This document shows, piece after piece, positions 39,199 through 47,668 of a stretch of 59,439 nt of DNA. Source of the DNA: CAZTHK01 sp964613215 (GTDB lineage Bacteria > Krumholzibacteriota > Krumholzibacteriia > Krumholzibacteriales > CAZTHK01); contig CAZTHK010000021.1 in the NCBI GenBank assembly GCA_964613215.1, positions 1-59,439 of the forward strand, given 5' to 3'. The notes beneath the pieces were generated by a model. That model was given only the letters and a program-made list of their open reading frames with translations, searched no databases and was not told where the DNA came from. Made by a program: the position numbers and the translations under genes. Position 1 is the stretch's first letter. Each line of letters begins with the position of its first letter.

Positions 39199-39523
39199 CC
39201 CTTTCCGGCCGCCGCCAACACAGGCAGTTCTTTATATAAACACTGAGCTGGCAGAACCTTTGATTTCAGGTACAGTGGTACAGTAATCCCTCTCCCGCAT
39301 TCCCCCTCTCTCAACGGATATATTCCAAGACTTTATTTGAGCTCTCCATTTTACCGGCAAATCCAGGATATTATACCAGAACATTCTGTGGCGGCACAAT
39401 TATATAAAACACCATATCAACCCTCTGATCCCGGGACCGGCATAATCCTGTATGGGGATTGAGATTATTTTCATTCCTGGCCCTGAATACTCTATCTTAT
39501 TCCTGCAAAAAGGTTATACCGGC
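39199..39523. other. Intergenic region, nothing recognised
   Basis: This 325-bp region is upstream of the surface-protein gene and downstream of the MscS gene. The surface-protein promoter should lie here, but I cannot identify it. No hairpin with a T-run and no coding frame stand out. Confidence 0.45.
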
Positions 39524-40345
39524 CTACTGAGACTCCCGGAACAGATGAACGTCGTGCTGGGGATAGGGAATATTTATACCGGCCTGGTCGAAGGCAAGCT
39601 TTACCTTCTCATGCATGTCGAAGTAAATGCTCCAGTAATCCTCTGTTTTGCACCAGGGCCGTACAAACAGGTTCACCGAACTGTCTCCATGCTCGGATAC
39701 CACTATCATGGGAGCCGGTTCTTCGAGCACTCTTTCATCCTCCTCAACAATCTTGCGCAGGATACTCTTAGCCTTCCTGATATCATCATCGTAGCCAATC
39801 CCGAAGGTCAGGTCCACCCGGCGGGTAGGCTCGGCGGTATAGTTGGTAATGCTGCCGCTTGAGACCGCCCCATTGGGCACGATGATAATCTTGTTGTCGA
39901 ATGTCTTCATAATGGTATTGAATATTCTTATCTCCTCAACCTTGCCGGTAAAACCCTGGGTCTCTATAACATCACCTATCTTGTATGGCTTGAACATCAG
40001 TATCATAACTCCACCGGCAAAGTTTGCCAGGCTTCCCTGAAGAGCGAAGCCGACCGCCAGTCCGGCGGCACCGATCAACGCCACAAAGGATGTAGTCTGC
40101 ACCCCCAGCATCGATATCACGCTGATAAACAGCATCACTTTCAGGCCGATTGATACCAACCGTACCAGGAACTTCTGGAGGGACGGATCATACTCATACT
40201 TATCCATCACCCTTCCAATGAACCTGGTCAGGATTCTTATAAGCCACAGGCCTACAACCAGAACAACTATGGCCAGAACCAGCTTCGGACCGTAGGACAT
40301 CACCAGCTCCACCGCCTTTTCGAAATATACGGATGTGGGTTCCAT
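39524..40345 (-). CDS. MscS family mechanosensitive channel
   Basis: This protein has 273 residues. GAGGAG sits 6 nt before the chosen ATG and directly abuts an alternative ATG two codons earlier. Three hydrophobic helices lie in the first 130 residues. The pore helix is rich in Gly and Ala (AALIGAAGLAVGFALQGSLANFAGG), typical of TM3 in MscS. The cytoplasmic beta domain follows with GDVIETQGFTGKVEEI and the NG-containing IIVPNGAVSSGSI. The channel releases solutes on hypo-osmotic shock at the inner membrane. Length and motifs are normal. It stands alone. Confidence 0.95.
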   Translation of the reverse strand: MEPTSVYFEKAVELVMSYGPKLVLAIVVLVVGLWLIRILTRFIGRVMDKYEYDPSLQKFLVRLVSIGLKVMLFISVISMLGVQTTSFVALIGAAGLAVGFALQGSLANFAGGVMILMFKPYKIGDVIETQGFTGKVEEIRIFNTIMKTFDNKIIIVPNGAVSSGSITNYTAEPTRRVDLTFGIGYDDDIRKAKSILRKIVEEDERVLEEPAPMIVVSEHGDSSVNLFVRPWCKTEDYWSIYFDMHEKVKLAFDQAGINIPYPQHDVHLFRESQ

Positions 40346-40567
40346 TATCATCTCCTCGTTTAAATGGAATGAAGCCTCTTTTAGTAAAAGAACCTGCAGC
40401 CTGATTAGCAGTGAAGTATAACAGAAATTCGGTTTCCTTTGACATTTTTTTTGAACAAAATCAACAACAAAATACCCCGCCCCGTATCAAAAATAAGGAG
40501 CCGTCTTCTACTCTGCCTGTAGTCTTAACTGCAGAAGATTCACTCTCCCTCTTGCCTCTGTTGGGAC

Positions 40568-40593
40568 AAAAAAAGGCCGGCGCCAGGCCGGCC
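40568..40593 (-). terminator. Rho-independent terminator
   Basis: GGCCGGC (40575-40581) and GCCGGCC (40587-40593) form a perfect 7-bp stem with a 5-base loop. Seven A residues lie on its left (40568-40574), read as a T-run on the minus strand. It ends 38 bp past the stop codon of the beta-barrel gene at 40631. Confidence 0.9.
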
Positions 40594-40630
40594 CTCTGTA
40601 TTCGGCTATTCCTATTCAGCTTCTGAACTA

Positions 40631-41185
40631 CTAGAAGTAGAAGCGGAAACCTACGTTGGTAACACTTGTGCCGAAAGTATTGATATCCAAGGTTGAGTCG
40701 CCAAGATCCTCCGGTGGAGTTGTGTAGATGAAGTTGAATCCATGAGTGGCATCCAGCGAGAAGTTATCGGTCAGGAAAACTTCAGCACCCAGTGCCAGCT
40801 GTCCGTTGATCTGAGTCCATGTTTCATCGAGAGTTCCGCTACCGAATACCCTGTCGTCGAGGATTCCGATAAGAATGCCGGGACGAACGAAGAAATGAGA
40901 ACGTTCGTACTCCCATACCTTAATGGGTACTCCTACTTCGAACCAGAAGCTGAGTGCGTTGGTGGTGGCAGTGGAATCTGTAGCGGTCATATCGGCCACC
41001 TCATTAAGGCTCAAACCTACTCCTGCGTCAATGGCAACTTTGTCTGTAGCCCAGTAACGTATTGCTACCGGAGCATCCGACGAATAATAACCTAGGGCGA
41101 ACTTGCCCGTCAGGTCTTTTGCCATCGCAGTCGCAGGAATGATCATCGCGACAACGACTACAGCGAGGATCGTCTTTTTGATCAT
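40631..41185 (-). CDS. Small outer-membrane beta-barrel protein
   Basis: This 184-residue protein has a signal peptide cleaved after AMA (about residue 22). The rest alternates polar and hydrophobic residues in strands with short turns, and it ends in Phe (FRFYF), as outer-membrane barrels do for BAM recognition. It looks like an 8-strand OmpW/OmpA-like or opacity-type barrel. The upstream GGGAGG and the strong terminator downstream suggest a well-expressed monocistronic gene. The function is unknown. Confidence 0.85.
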   Translation of the reverse strand: MIKKTILAVVVVAMIIPATAMAKDLTGKFALGYYSSDAPVAIRYWATDKVAIDAGVGLSLNEVADMTATDSTATTNALSFWFEVGVPIKVWEYERSHFFVRPGILIGILDDRVFGSGTLDETWTQINGQLALGAEVFLTDNFSLDATHGFNFIYTTPPEDLGDSTLDINTFGTSVTNVGFRFYF

Positions 41186-41532
41186 ATCGACCTCCCTGAA
41201 ACTAAAACCCTGGATGACACCAAACGACTAATTGAAGGAATTCTATGAATAGCGATTTTCCCTGTCAACAGAAAAACAACAGGACTGGGAGGTATTTTGT
41301 TCAGGCCTTTTTGCTTGAATTTGCCTGTCTTTTACACCCACAGGGCCGGGAAAATCAGCCCTGTTAAGGGGCCTCAGGTATCAGGAAGGGGCTAAGAACC
41401 TACCAACTGCCCCGGTTAGATATCAGCGACCGGGCAGGTTATGCTACTCACAAAATTACAAGCTTAGTTCGACACCCTTCGGGGGGAATTCCACTCACTC
41501 CGGGGCAAGCAGATGGGCCTCTGCCCTTCGTA
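41186..41532. other. Intergenic region with hairpins and a dispersed repeat
   Basis: This region lies upstream of the beta-barrel gene, whose promoter should be here, and downstream of the flippase gene. It holds an inverted repeat CAGGGC-11-GCCCTG (41341-41363), without a T-run, and copy 2 of the dispersed repeat. No coding frame is seen. Confidence 0.5.
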
Positions 41533-41533
41533 C
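41497..41533. repeat. Dispersed ~37-bp repeat, copy 2
   Basis: The sequence reads ACTCCGGGGCAAGCAGATGG followed by a CTCTGCCCTTCG core. It is related to 16534-16570 and 59105-59141. Its right end touches the stop codon of the flippase gene, and the ATTGG end falls inside the last codons of that gene. Confidence 0.55.
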
Positions 41534-43071
41534 TATTGGGTGTATTTCTTGATAAAATCCAGACTTATACCCAGTTTCCTCTCCACAGCCCCCAGCACTA
41601 CCATGTCATTTTCATCCAGGCTTCTGCTCAGAAGAACCGACAGTATATATATAAACACAAAAATCAGTGACAGAATCAACATGGTGGGCAGCCACGGCAG
41701 GGGGGAATAGATCTTGAGTATATATATCAGCATCATACCTCCCACCCCCGATAAAAAGATGTTGAGGTAGCTTCTCTTGTATGGATGTATGCCTAAAATC
41801 CGGTAGACAAACACCAGAAAGGCGATGTTTCTGGCCAGGTAAGAGATCCCGGTAGCTACGGCTGCCCCGACTATCCCGTATATGGGTATCAGAACAATAT
41901 TAAGCGAGATATTGCACACCGCGGCAATAATCTCGCCGGTCAAATTCAACCTGGTATATCCACCCCCCACCAGAATATTGCCGGACAGTCCCAGGAATGT
42001 ATTCATGGTGACACTGGAAGCCAGGATTATCAGAGCTGTATATCCGGAGAGGTATTCAGGTCCATACAGAATTCTTAATATCTCCCTGGGGAAGACCAGC
42101 ACCAGCAGAAGCAGGGGCAGAACCAGAAAGAACATCCATTTGGAGGTTGATTTGAAAAGGGATTCCAGATCTCCGATATTGCCCCTGGCGAAAAGCTGTG
42201 AAACTACCGGCAGGAATATGAAGATGAAGGCGGCTCCCACAAAATTCAGCAACCTGGAAATTACCAGGGCGGGAGTATATATCCCCACATCCCCGGAGCT
42301 GAGAAAGTAACCTAACAGCACCGTGTCTGTCTTGGTGACAAAAAGGTAGGTAAATCCGGTAAGTGCCAGCGGCCAGGTGAACGAGAGTATCTGCCTGGCC
42401 ACCGGGACCCTGCTGTACCCTTTATAACCGGGAAATATTTTGCTTCTGATCAACCAGATCGAGATAATCAGTGTTACTGCAGTCCCGGCATAGAATGCGA
42501 TAACCGCTCCGTATATACGGTAACCCACTACCACCAATAGAAGAAAAACGGATATTTTTATCAACCTGATAGCTATCTTGAAGAGGAGGGCATCGTATTT
42601 TACGGATTTAAAACCCCTGATAGCACCACTTGCAACTCTGTGCAGCCCCACTACCGGCAAACCTGTTGCAAACAGCTTCAGCAGAGGCTCCAGGCGGTGA
42701 TCATGGAAAATACCAGAGGCAATCCTGCCTGATAACACAAACAGAACAATGGCGGCAATAATGCTGGTAGTGAGCACAAATGCCATACTGAAATCGATAA
42801 CACTTCTTATGGTATCCCGGTTACCATCCTCAAGATTATAGGGAATGAATCTGGAGAGGGTGTTAAAAATACCAAAAACTGAAAAAGCTAACAGGATCTC
42901 TATTACACTTATGGCAATATTGAAGAGACCATAGTTCTCCGGTCCCAGAAACCTGCCCAGCAGTACCTGATTCAGCATCCCCAGGAAGTAGCCGGCTGTC
43001 AGACCGGCAAAAACTATGGTGGCTCCCCTGGCTACTGTGGTCAGCGATTTGTTCAGTGGCGATGAACTCAT
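41533..43071 (-). CDS. Polysaccharide flippase (Wzx/MATE-like, MOP superfamily)
   Basis: This 512-residue integral membrane protein has 12-14 helices. The N-terminal region matches oligosaccharide flippases: GATIVFAGLTAGYFLGMLNQ, RFLGPENYGLFNIAI. A second-half stretch VGIYTPALVISRLLNFVGAAF is also typical. Such proteins move lipid-linked sugar repeat units across the inner membrane for O-antigen, capsule or exopolysaccharide. No glycosyltransferase or polymerase gene is next to it, which is unusual for this family. The ribosome-binding site is weak (GAAGAGA). The protein looks full length. Confidence 0.9.
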   Translation of the reverse strand: MSSSPLNKSLTTVARGATIVFAGLTAGYFLGMLNQVLLGRFLGPENYGLFNIAISVIEILLAFSVFGIFNTLSRFIPYNLEDGNRDTIRSVIDFSMAFVLTTSIIAAIVLFVLSGRIASGIFHDHRLEPLLKLFATGLPVVGLHRVASGAIRGFKSVKYDALLFKIAIRLIKISVFLLLVVVGYRIYGAVIAFYAGTAVTLIISIWLIRSKIFPGYKGYSRVPVARQILSFTWPLALTGFTYLFVTKTDTVLLGYFLSSGDVGIYTPALVISRLLNFVGAAFIFIFLPVVSQLFARGNIGDLESLFKSTSKWMFFLVLPLLLLVLVFPREILRILYGPEYLSGYTALIILASSVTMNTFLGLSGNILVGGGYTRLNLTGEIIAAVCNISLNIVLIPIYGIVGAAVATGISYLARNIAFLVFVYRILGIHPYKRSYLNIFLSGVGGMMLIYILKIYSPLPWLPTMLILSLIFVFIYILSVLLSRSLDENDMVVLGAVERKLGISLDFIKKYTQ

Positions 43072-43464
43072 TTGCAGTCTCTTCTTACCGGGTCTGGTGC
43101 CGGCATTTATAACCGAGGTTACATGGGGATTTCAAATGTTTGAATATCCCCCTGCGGTAGAACCGGATGGAGCAATTTTAACTTTTTCGATGCATTCGGC
43201 AATTAGCCGGATGCCTCTCCGCCGGCAAAAATCTTTAAAGCTCCGGTCATGTTAACACAGGATAAGTTTCAGTATAGCATAAAATCTCTGCCTCCGCTTA
43301 CTGTTTACGGCAGCTCCATCAGGCAGGAATGTGAAGATGCCCTCTCCCCTGCATTGCTACTGATCATAGAAAAGATCAGCAATCAGTAGTAAAAGAAAGA
43401 TTCATAGTATATCTTTATAAAGGGAACCTTTGATCAGGGGGTTCATTAACAAGGAGGGGAAATC
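43072..43464. other. Divergent intergenic region
   Basis: This 393-bp region separates the flippase and sugar dehydrogenase genes. It contains the inverted repeat CTGATC-8-GATCAG (43360-43379), about 85 nt before the dehydrogenase start, which could be an operator. No coding frame is seen and no clear promoter could be assigned. Confidence 0.45.
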
Positions 43465-44682
43465 TTGTATAATCTCTACAGCAAAGATTCCGGCCGCCTT
43501 AACCTGAGCGTTAAATCGGTTGTTTCCATAAACGCCCTGCTTATCTTTCTTCTCTTCTGGACCAACACCGGATGCGGCGAGGACGGATCCACTAATCCTT
43601 CCGGGGATGAAGATACTTCCATGAGTCTTGAGCTGGTGGCAGACGGTTTTAACGCTCCGGTACAGATAACCACGCCCGGCGACGGTTCCGGCCGTCTGTT
43701 GGTGGTGGAACAGACGGGTTACATCAGGGTACTTGTGGAGGGAGAAATTCTCACCCCGCCCTTTCTCGATCTGAGCAGCCAGGTAGCCTATGGCGGTGAG
43801 AGAGGACTTTTGTCCATGGCCTTTCCTGCGGATTACCATACGGCAGGCCATTTCTACGTCGATTATACCCGCGCAGAGGACGGAGCCACCGTGGTGGCAC
43901 GCTACAGTGTTGATCCGGATGATTCCAACCGGGCTGTCAGGGCAAGTGAACAGGAGGGGCTGCTGGTCTCCCAGCCCTATCCCAATCACAACGGTGGAAT
44001 GATGGCTTTCGGCCCGGATGGCTACCTCTACATCGCTCTGGGTGACGGGGGAAGCGGAGGCGATCCGGATGGTAACGGGCAGAACCGCCAGACCCTTCTC
44101 GGTTCCATCCTGCGTATTGACGTTGAGGGGGAAACCCAGCCCTACGCCATCCTCCCGGACAATCCCTACGCGGGAAGCCAGGATTATCGTGAGGAGATAT
44201 GGGCATACGGACTCCGCAATCCCTGGAGATTCTCCTTCGACAGGGACACCGGTGATATGTATACAGGGGATGTGGGGCAGAGTGCATGGGAAGAGGTTGA
44301 TTTCCAGGCCTCCGGTAGTTCAGGAGGGCTCAACTACGGCTGGAACATCATGGAGGGCTCCCACTGTTATGGTGCCGATACCTGCGACCATAGCGGGCTT
44401 ACCCTTCCGGTGTTCGAATACGGTCATGACCGGGGCTGTTCAATAACCGGCGGCTATGTATACCGGGGCAGCCGGTTGTCCGGAATGGAAGGGGTATATT
44501 TCTTCGCTGATTACTGCATGGGAACAATCTGGGGGATGAGGGAGAACGGCGGGGAGAGAACAGCTGAAGTTCTTCTGGATACCAGCCTTCAGATCGTAAG
44601 TTTCGGGGAGGACCGGGATGGTGAAATCTTCGTGGTCGACCTGGGAGGAGCCATCTATCGCCTCAACGCCGGGGGATCCTGA
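43465..44682 (+). CDS. PQQ-dependent sugar (aldose) dehydrogenase, secreted
   Basis: This 405-residue protein starts at TTG with a very strong AAGGAGGGG site. A signal segment (about 15-35) ends in TNTGCGED; the Cys may be a lipid anchor, though the lipobox is not ideal. The six-bladed soluble glucose/sorbosone dehydrogenase propeller follows, with PNHNGGMMAFGPDG (catalytic His), LGDGGSGGDP (calcium/PQQ loop), GLRNPWRFSFD and GDVGQSAWEEVD. Such enzymes oxidise aldoses in the periplasm and pass electrons to quinone or cytochromes. No PQQ synthesis genes are in the window, so PQQ may be taken up or made elsewhere. The gene that follows 28 nt later is broken. Confidence 0.93.
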   Translation: MYNLYSKDSGRLNLSVKSVVSINALLIFLLFWTNTGCGEDGSTNPSGDEDTSMSLELVADGFNAPVQITTPGDGSGRLLVVEQTGYIRVLVEGEILTPPFLDLSSQVAYGGERGLLSMAFPADYHTAGHFYVDYTRAEDGATVVARYSVDPDDSNRAVRASEQEGLLVSQPYPNHNGGMMAFGPDGYLYIALGDGGSGGDPDGNGQNRQTLLGSILRIDVEGETQPYAILPDNPYAGSQDYREEIWAYGLRNPWRFSFDRDTGDMYTGDVGQSAWEEVDFQASGSSGGLNYGWNIMEGSHCYGADTCDHSGLTLPVFEYGHDRGCSITGGYVYRGSRLSGMEGVYFFADYCMGTIWGMRENGGERTAEVLLDTSLQIVSFGEDRDGEIFVVDLGGAIYRLNAGGS

Positions 44683-44710
44683 TTACTGCCGGGCTTTATG
44701 GAGTGAGGCA

Positions 44711-45739
44711 ATGAGTATTTTCAAGAAAATTTTTATTGTTGCAGCTGCAGCTACAGCTGTCATCCCGTTTGAAAACTGCATCAGGTCGAAACCTGTGGAT
44801 GGCTTTCAGAGAGCAGCCCGTCAGGCCGCTGTCCTGGTGGAGAAGCGGGAGGACCTGGGTGAACAGGCAGATTCCCTGGCCCTGTGGCTGGACAGACAGT
44901 CCGGATTCGCCCGGAAGTTTGCCCTGTGGGTATCTCAAACATACCATGTCGAGGCTGACAGCCTTCTGGAAATAACCGGGAAGGTTAAGATCCGTTTCGT
45001 TTCAATTGCTGATCTGGGGCCTGTAAGAATTAATGATGAGGGAATGGCAGAATTTGCTTCAGGCTCTTTCTCGCATGAGGATAATGTTATCTATGTTGCC
45101 GAGGAACTCGGCAGAAAGAGCTTTGTAAAAGCATTACAGGATGAAACCGTCCATGCTATGACTATTAACCGCCATGAAGAGGAATTTTTTCTGGAAGAAG
45201 GTTTTAATCAATACTTTATCAACCGCTTTCATGAATCCAGGGGGCGCCTGTCCCGGGAACAGGGCTATCCGGTGGAGGTCAGCATGACAGCACTGATCTG
45301 AAGGGTGATGGGAGAAGAGACAGTGGGAAATGCTTACTTCTCCCGCAGGGTCCCCAGCCTTATTGAACCTCTGGCCCGCCGGCTGAATCTGACCGGGGAA
45401 GAGACCGGTACCGCCGTTCTGCTGCTGGGAAACAAGCAGAGGAGGGAAAGGCTCCTGGTCAGCCCATGGGAAATTCACGGCCATACCCGGTCAGCCAGGA
45501 TATACCCCTACCATCACCTGCGGATCTTCCTGGGAGCACTGCGCCGGAATGGATTCGATATGGCCAGCGACGGATTCCTGAATTCATTCAGCAGAGTTAC
45601 CCTCAACTCCTTCCGAAAATTCATAACCGGACTGGAAGTAGAATCGGCGGGGAGTGAGGAGCTATACCAGGGTGAGAAAAAGTACATTGAAAATATAAAA
45701 ACCAGGCTGAATGAGGCGCTGAACAAACCGGACAGTTGA
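44711..45739 (+). pseudogene. Gluzincin-like protein gene interrupted by an in-frame TGA
   Basis: The first part (44711-45301) encodes 196 residues: an N-terminal hydrophobic segment, then QDETVHAM and EEGFNQYF. This resembles a gluzincin peptidase in which the first His of HExxH has become Asp. Translation meets TGA at 45299-45301. The same frame continues without another stop for 145 codons to 45739 (GNAYFSRRVPSLIEPL), as expected for the C-terminal half. Read through, the product would be about 342 residues. The second part has only a weak own start (GTG/ATG at 45305/45308). A nonsense mutation, for example TGG to TGA, is the simplest explanation. Two separate small genes or recoding are less likely. 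Confidence 0.65.
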
Positions 45740-45812
45740 ACAAAATCCCTTTACAACACGTAGTAATATACGAATGCTTAATCAGGTTATGACTTAATAG
45801 AGAGGACCGGTT

Positions 45813-46316
45813 ATGAAAAAGACTCTTTTAATCGCCTGCGTATTATCATTTATCCTTTCATCCGGAAGCCAAGGCAGCGAACCGGAGGGATACCTCCGGG
45901 TTCTAAAAGAGCAGGGGCAGCCGCCGGATGAATTCGTCGAACAGAAGCTGAATGGATATGATCTGTTGATCCTCGACGACGGGCTTCACGCAGCGGTTGA
46001 GCCCTTCGAATTCTGCGGGGAGTATCTGAACAGACACGGGGAGAGTGTGGATTATATCTTTATGGAAACATTTTCCATCACTGCACAGGATGATATCGAC
46101 GCATTTTTGAACGCCGGGGAGTTAGATACCATGCTTCTGGCCCCCGCCTTCCAGGAGGGTTACAGCTACGGCTGGCCCTATCAAACCTATCTGAATCTCT
46201 TCTGCAGGGTGTGGGAAATCAATCATAACTCCGGCGGCAGCATCAGGATTATCGGGGTCAATCAGGATTTATGGCGCCGGTTCATTCTGCAGTCAAATAT
46301 CTTGCTTTTTTGCTAA
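45813..46316 (+). pseudogene. Truncated secreted esterase/TraB-like protein
   Basis: This 167-residue product has a signal peptide (about 1-22) and the stretches DLLILDDGLHAAVEPFEF and GWPYQTYLNLFCRVWEIN, ending with IRIIGVNQD. The pattern recalls EreA/ChaN-like periplasmic proteins, which are typically about twice as long. After IIGVNQD the sequence changes character and stops within 16 codons, and no continuation is visible in the other frames up to 46440. I read this as a 3'-truncated gene, although a short functional variant cannot be ruled out. GAGAGGACCGG precedes the ATG. Confidence 0.5.
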
Positions 46317-46381
46317 CATACCGGGATCGGATATCCGGAAGGCACAAGATTCTGCTCCGGCCAGTAGATAATAATCCCCTG

Positions 46382-46409
46382 AAAAGGTGGCGGAGTAACC
46401 CCCGCCACC
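46382..46409 (-). terminator. Hairpin terminator of the DUF4382 lipoprotein gene
   Basis: GGTGGCGG (46386-46393) pairs with CCGCCACC (46402-46409). Four A residues to the left read as TTTT on the minus strand. It lies 33 bp past the stop codon at 46442. It may also stop transcripts arriving from the plus strand. Confidence 0.65.
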
Positions 46410-46441
46410 CTGTATGGTTGCACCCGGCAAGACATTTAATC

Positions 46442-47302
46442 TTAATCGCCGGATGGTACCAGTTCGAAGTTGATATCTGCCGTGTTGCTGCCTGCGGATA
46501 CCGATATATCGGTTCTGGTGGAGTCCTGATAGCCCTCTGCCTCAGCCCGGATATCGTAGGCGCCCTCGATCAAGGCCTGTAGCAGATACTCACCCGTGGT
46601 TGAATCGGTAAGGGTGGTGGCTACGGTGTCAGCGGCTACAGGGTCCAGGGCGTAAATAACTGCACCGATACCGGTAGGAATCACAGTTCCCGAGATGGTA
46701 CCAGACAGGGTTGTCTGCACCAGCCGTATGGTAGGCCTGAGAATGTAATTTCCACTTCCGGGAGGGGCTTCATGCAACGACCTGGCCACGTCGAAGTCCA
46801 CGGTCAGTTCGGTTATGACATTCGGATTTACCTTGAAGTTGTCCACCAGCTTGATGCCGGACTGGTACCCGCTGGGTATGGACAGGTCCTGTGGCTCGCC
46901 GTCCACCACCAGGTTTGCACTCTCCAGCATGATCCTTATCTGTGTATAGGTGCCGGCTTCGAGTTCAATCTCTCCCAGCGTGGCATAAACACCGTTGACC
47001 AGATCCATAAGGTTAAATGTCCGCTCCTCCACCGCAAGAGTGTCGGAAAGAACGGTGATCCATCCGTCTTCATCATTCTCATCCTGTTCCAGTCCCCGGT
47101 GTACCAAAACCTCTTCGAACACAATCTCCAGGCTGTCCACATTCTCTATCCGAGCCGGTGCATCCACCAGAATCATCCGCAGAGTTCCGGTCTCAATCGA
47201 ACCAGTCGGATCAGTGGAATCAGAGCAGGATGTCAACCAACCCATTATTATAAAAATTGCCAGCCCAGCTGTAACTATTCTTCTTGCCATGCGTTGTTCC
47301 AT
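46442..47302 (-). CDS. DUF4382 lipoprotein with a carboxypeptidase-like Ig domain
   Basis: This 286-residue protein has a lipoprotein signal with the Cys in WLTSCSDSTDP (about residue 26). A DUF4382 domain (about 40-190) shows TLRMILVDAPARIENVDSLEIVFEEV-type strands and YTQIRIMLESANL. It is followed by a carboxypeptidase regulatory-like (CarboxypepD_reg) beta sandwich (about 200-285, LSGTISGTV and AEGYQDSTRT). Both are found on surface-exposed lipoproteins, often in FCB-group bacteria. AAGGGAG is 7 nt before the ATG. A short hairpin terminates it. The function is unknown. Confidence 0.9.
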   Translation of the reverse strand: MEQRMARRIVTAGLAIFIIMGWLTSCSDSTDPTGSIETGTLRMILVDAPARIENVDSLEIVFEEVLVHRGLEQDENDEDGWITVLSDTLAVEERTFNLMDLVNGVYATLGEIELEAGTYTQIRIMLESANLVVDGEPQDLSIPSGYQSGIKLVDNFKVNPNVITELTVDFDVARSLHEAPPGSGNYILRPTIRLVQTTLSGTISGTVIPTGIGAVIYALDPVAADTVATTLTDSTTGEYLLQALIEGAYDIRAEAEGYQDSTRTDISVSAGSNTADINFELVPSGD

Positions 47303-47668
47303 AAAAGGGCTCCCTTCTCAAATTATGTACAACTGCCTTTCATGTACAGCTACACCCTTGCCCTTTGCAGCGGGTGTTTCCGTCAGAATTCAACAAACTA
47401 TCACCGCAAGCATTATACCACTGTTGCCGCGGATTAAAGGAGAGGGGCTTAGCAACCTCATTATCTTAAACACCACAGCACATTACAACAGATAGCAATT
47501 CCCTCGAACCAGCTTATCAGAGTTTAATACCAGCATCTTTCCGTACCTGCAGGTTCACCCGTCTCACCCCTCCCGTACATACAGGTACATCCCTTAACAT
47601 ATCCATGAAGAAAAAGATTTATATACCCGGATTCCTCAATTCACCAAAGAATCAAGCGGACAGCGAAT
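47303..47668. other. Intergenic region, nothing recognised
   Basis: This 366-bp region is upstream of the DUF4382 lipoprotein gene and downstream of the propeller gene. It has several short AC-rich stretches. I found no gene, hairpin terminator or clear promoter. Confidence 0.45.

Noticed and set aside
39244..39262. TGGCAG...TTTGA as a sigma54 promoter
   Set aside because: The -12 GC is missing at the required spacing (GA is found), and the strand is wrong for the neighbouring genes.
45299..45301. TGA as selenocysteine
   Set aside because: The surrounding protein is not a known selenoprotein and no clear stem-loop element follows. The damaged HExxH-like motif fits decay better.
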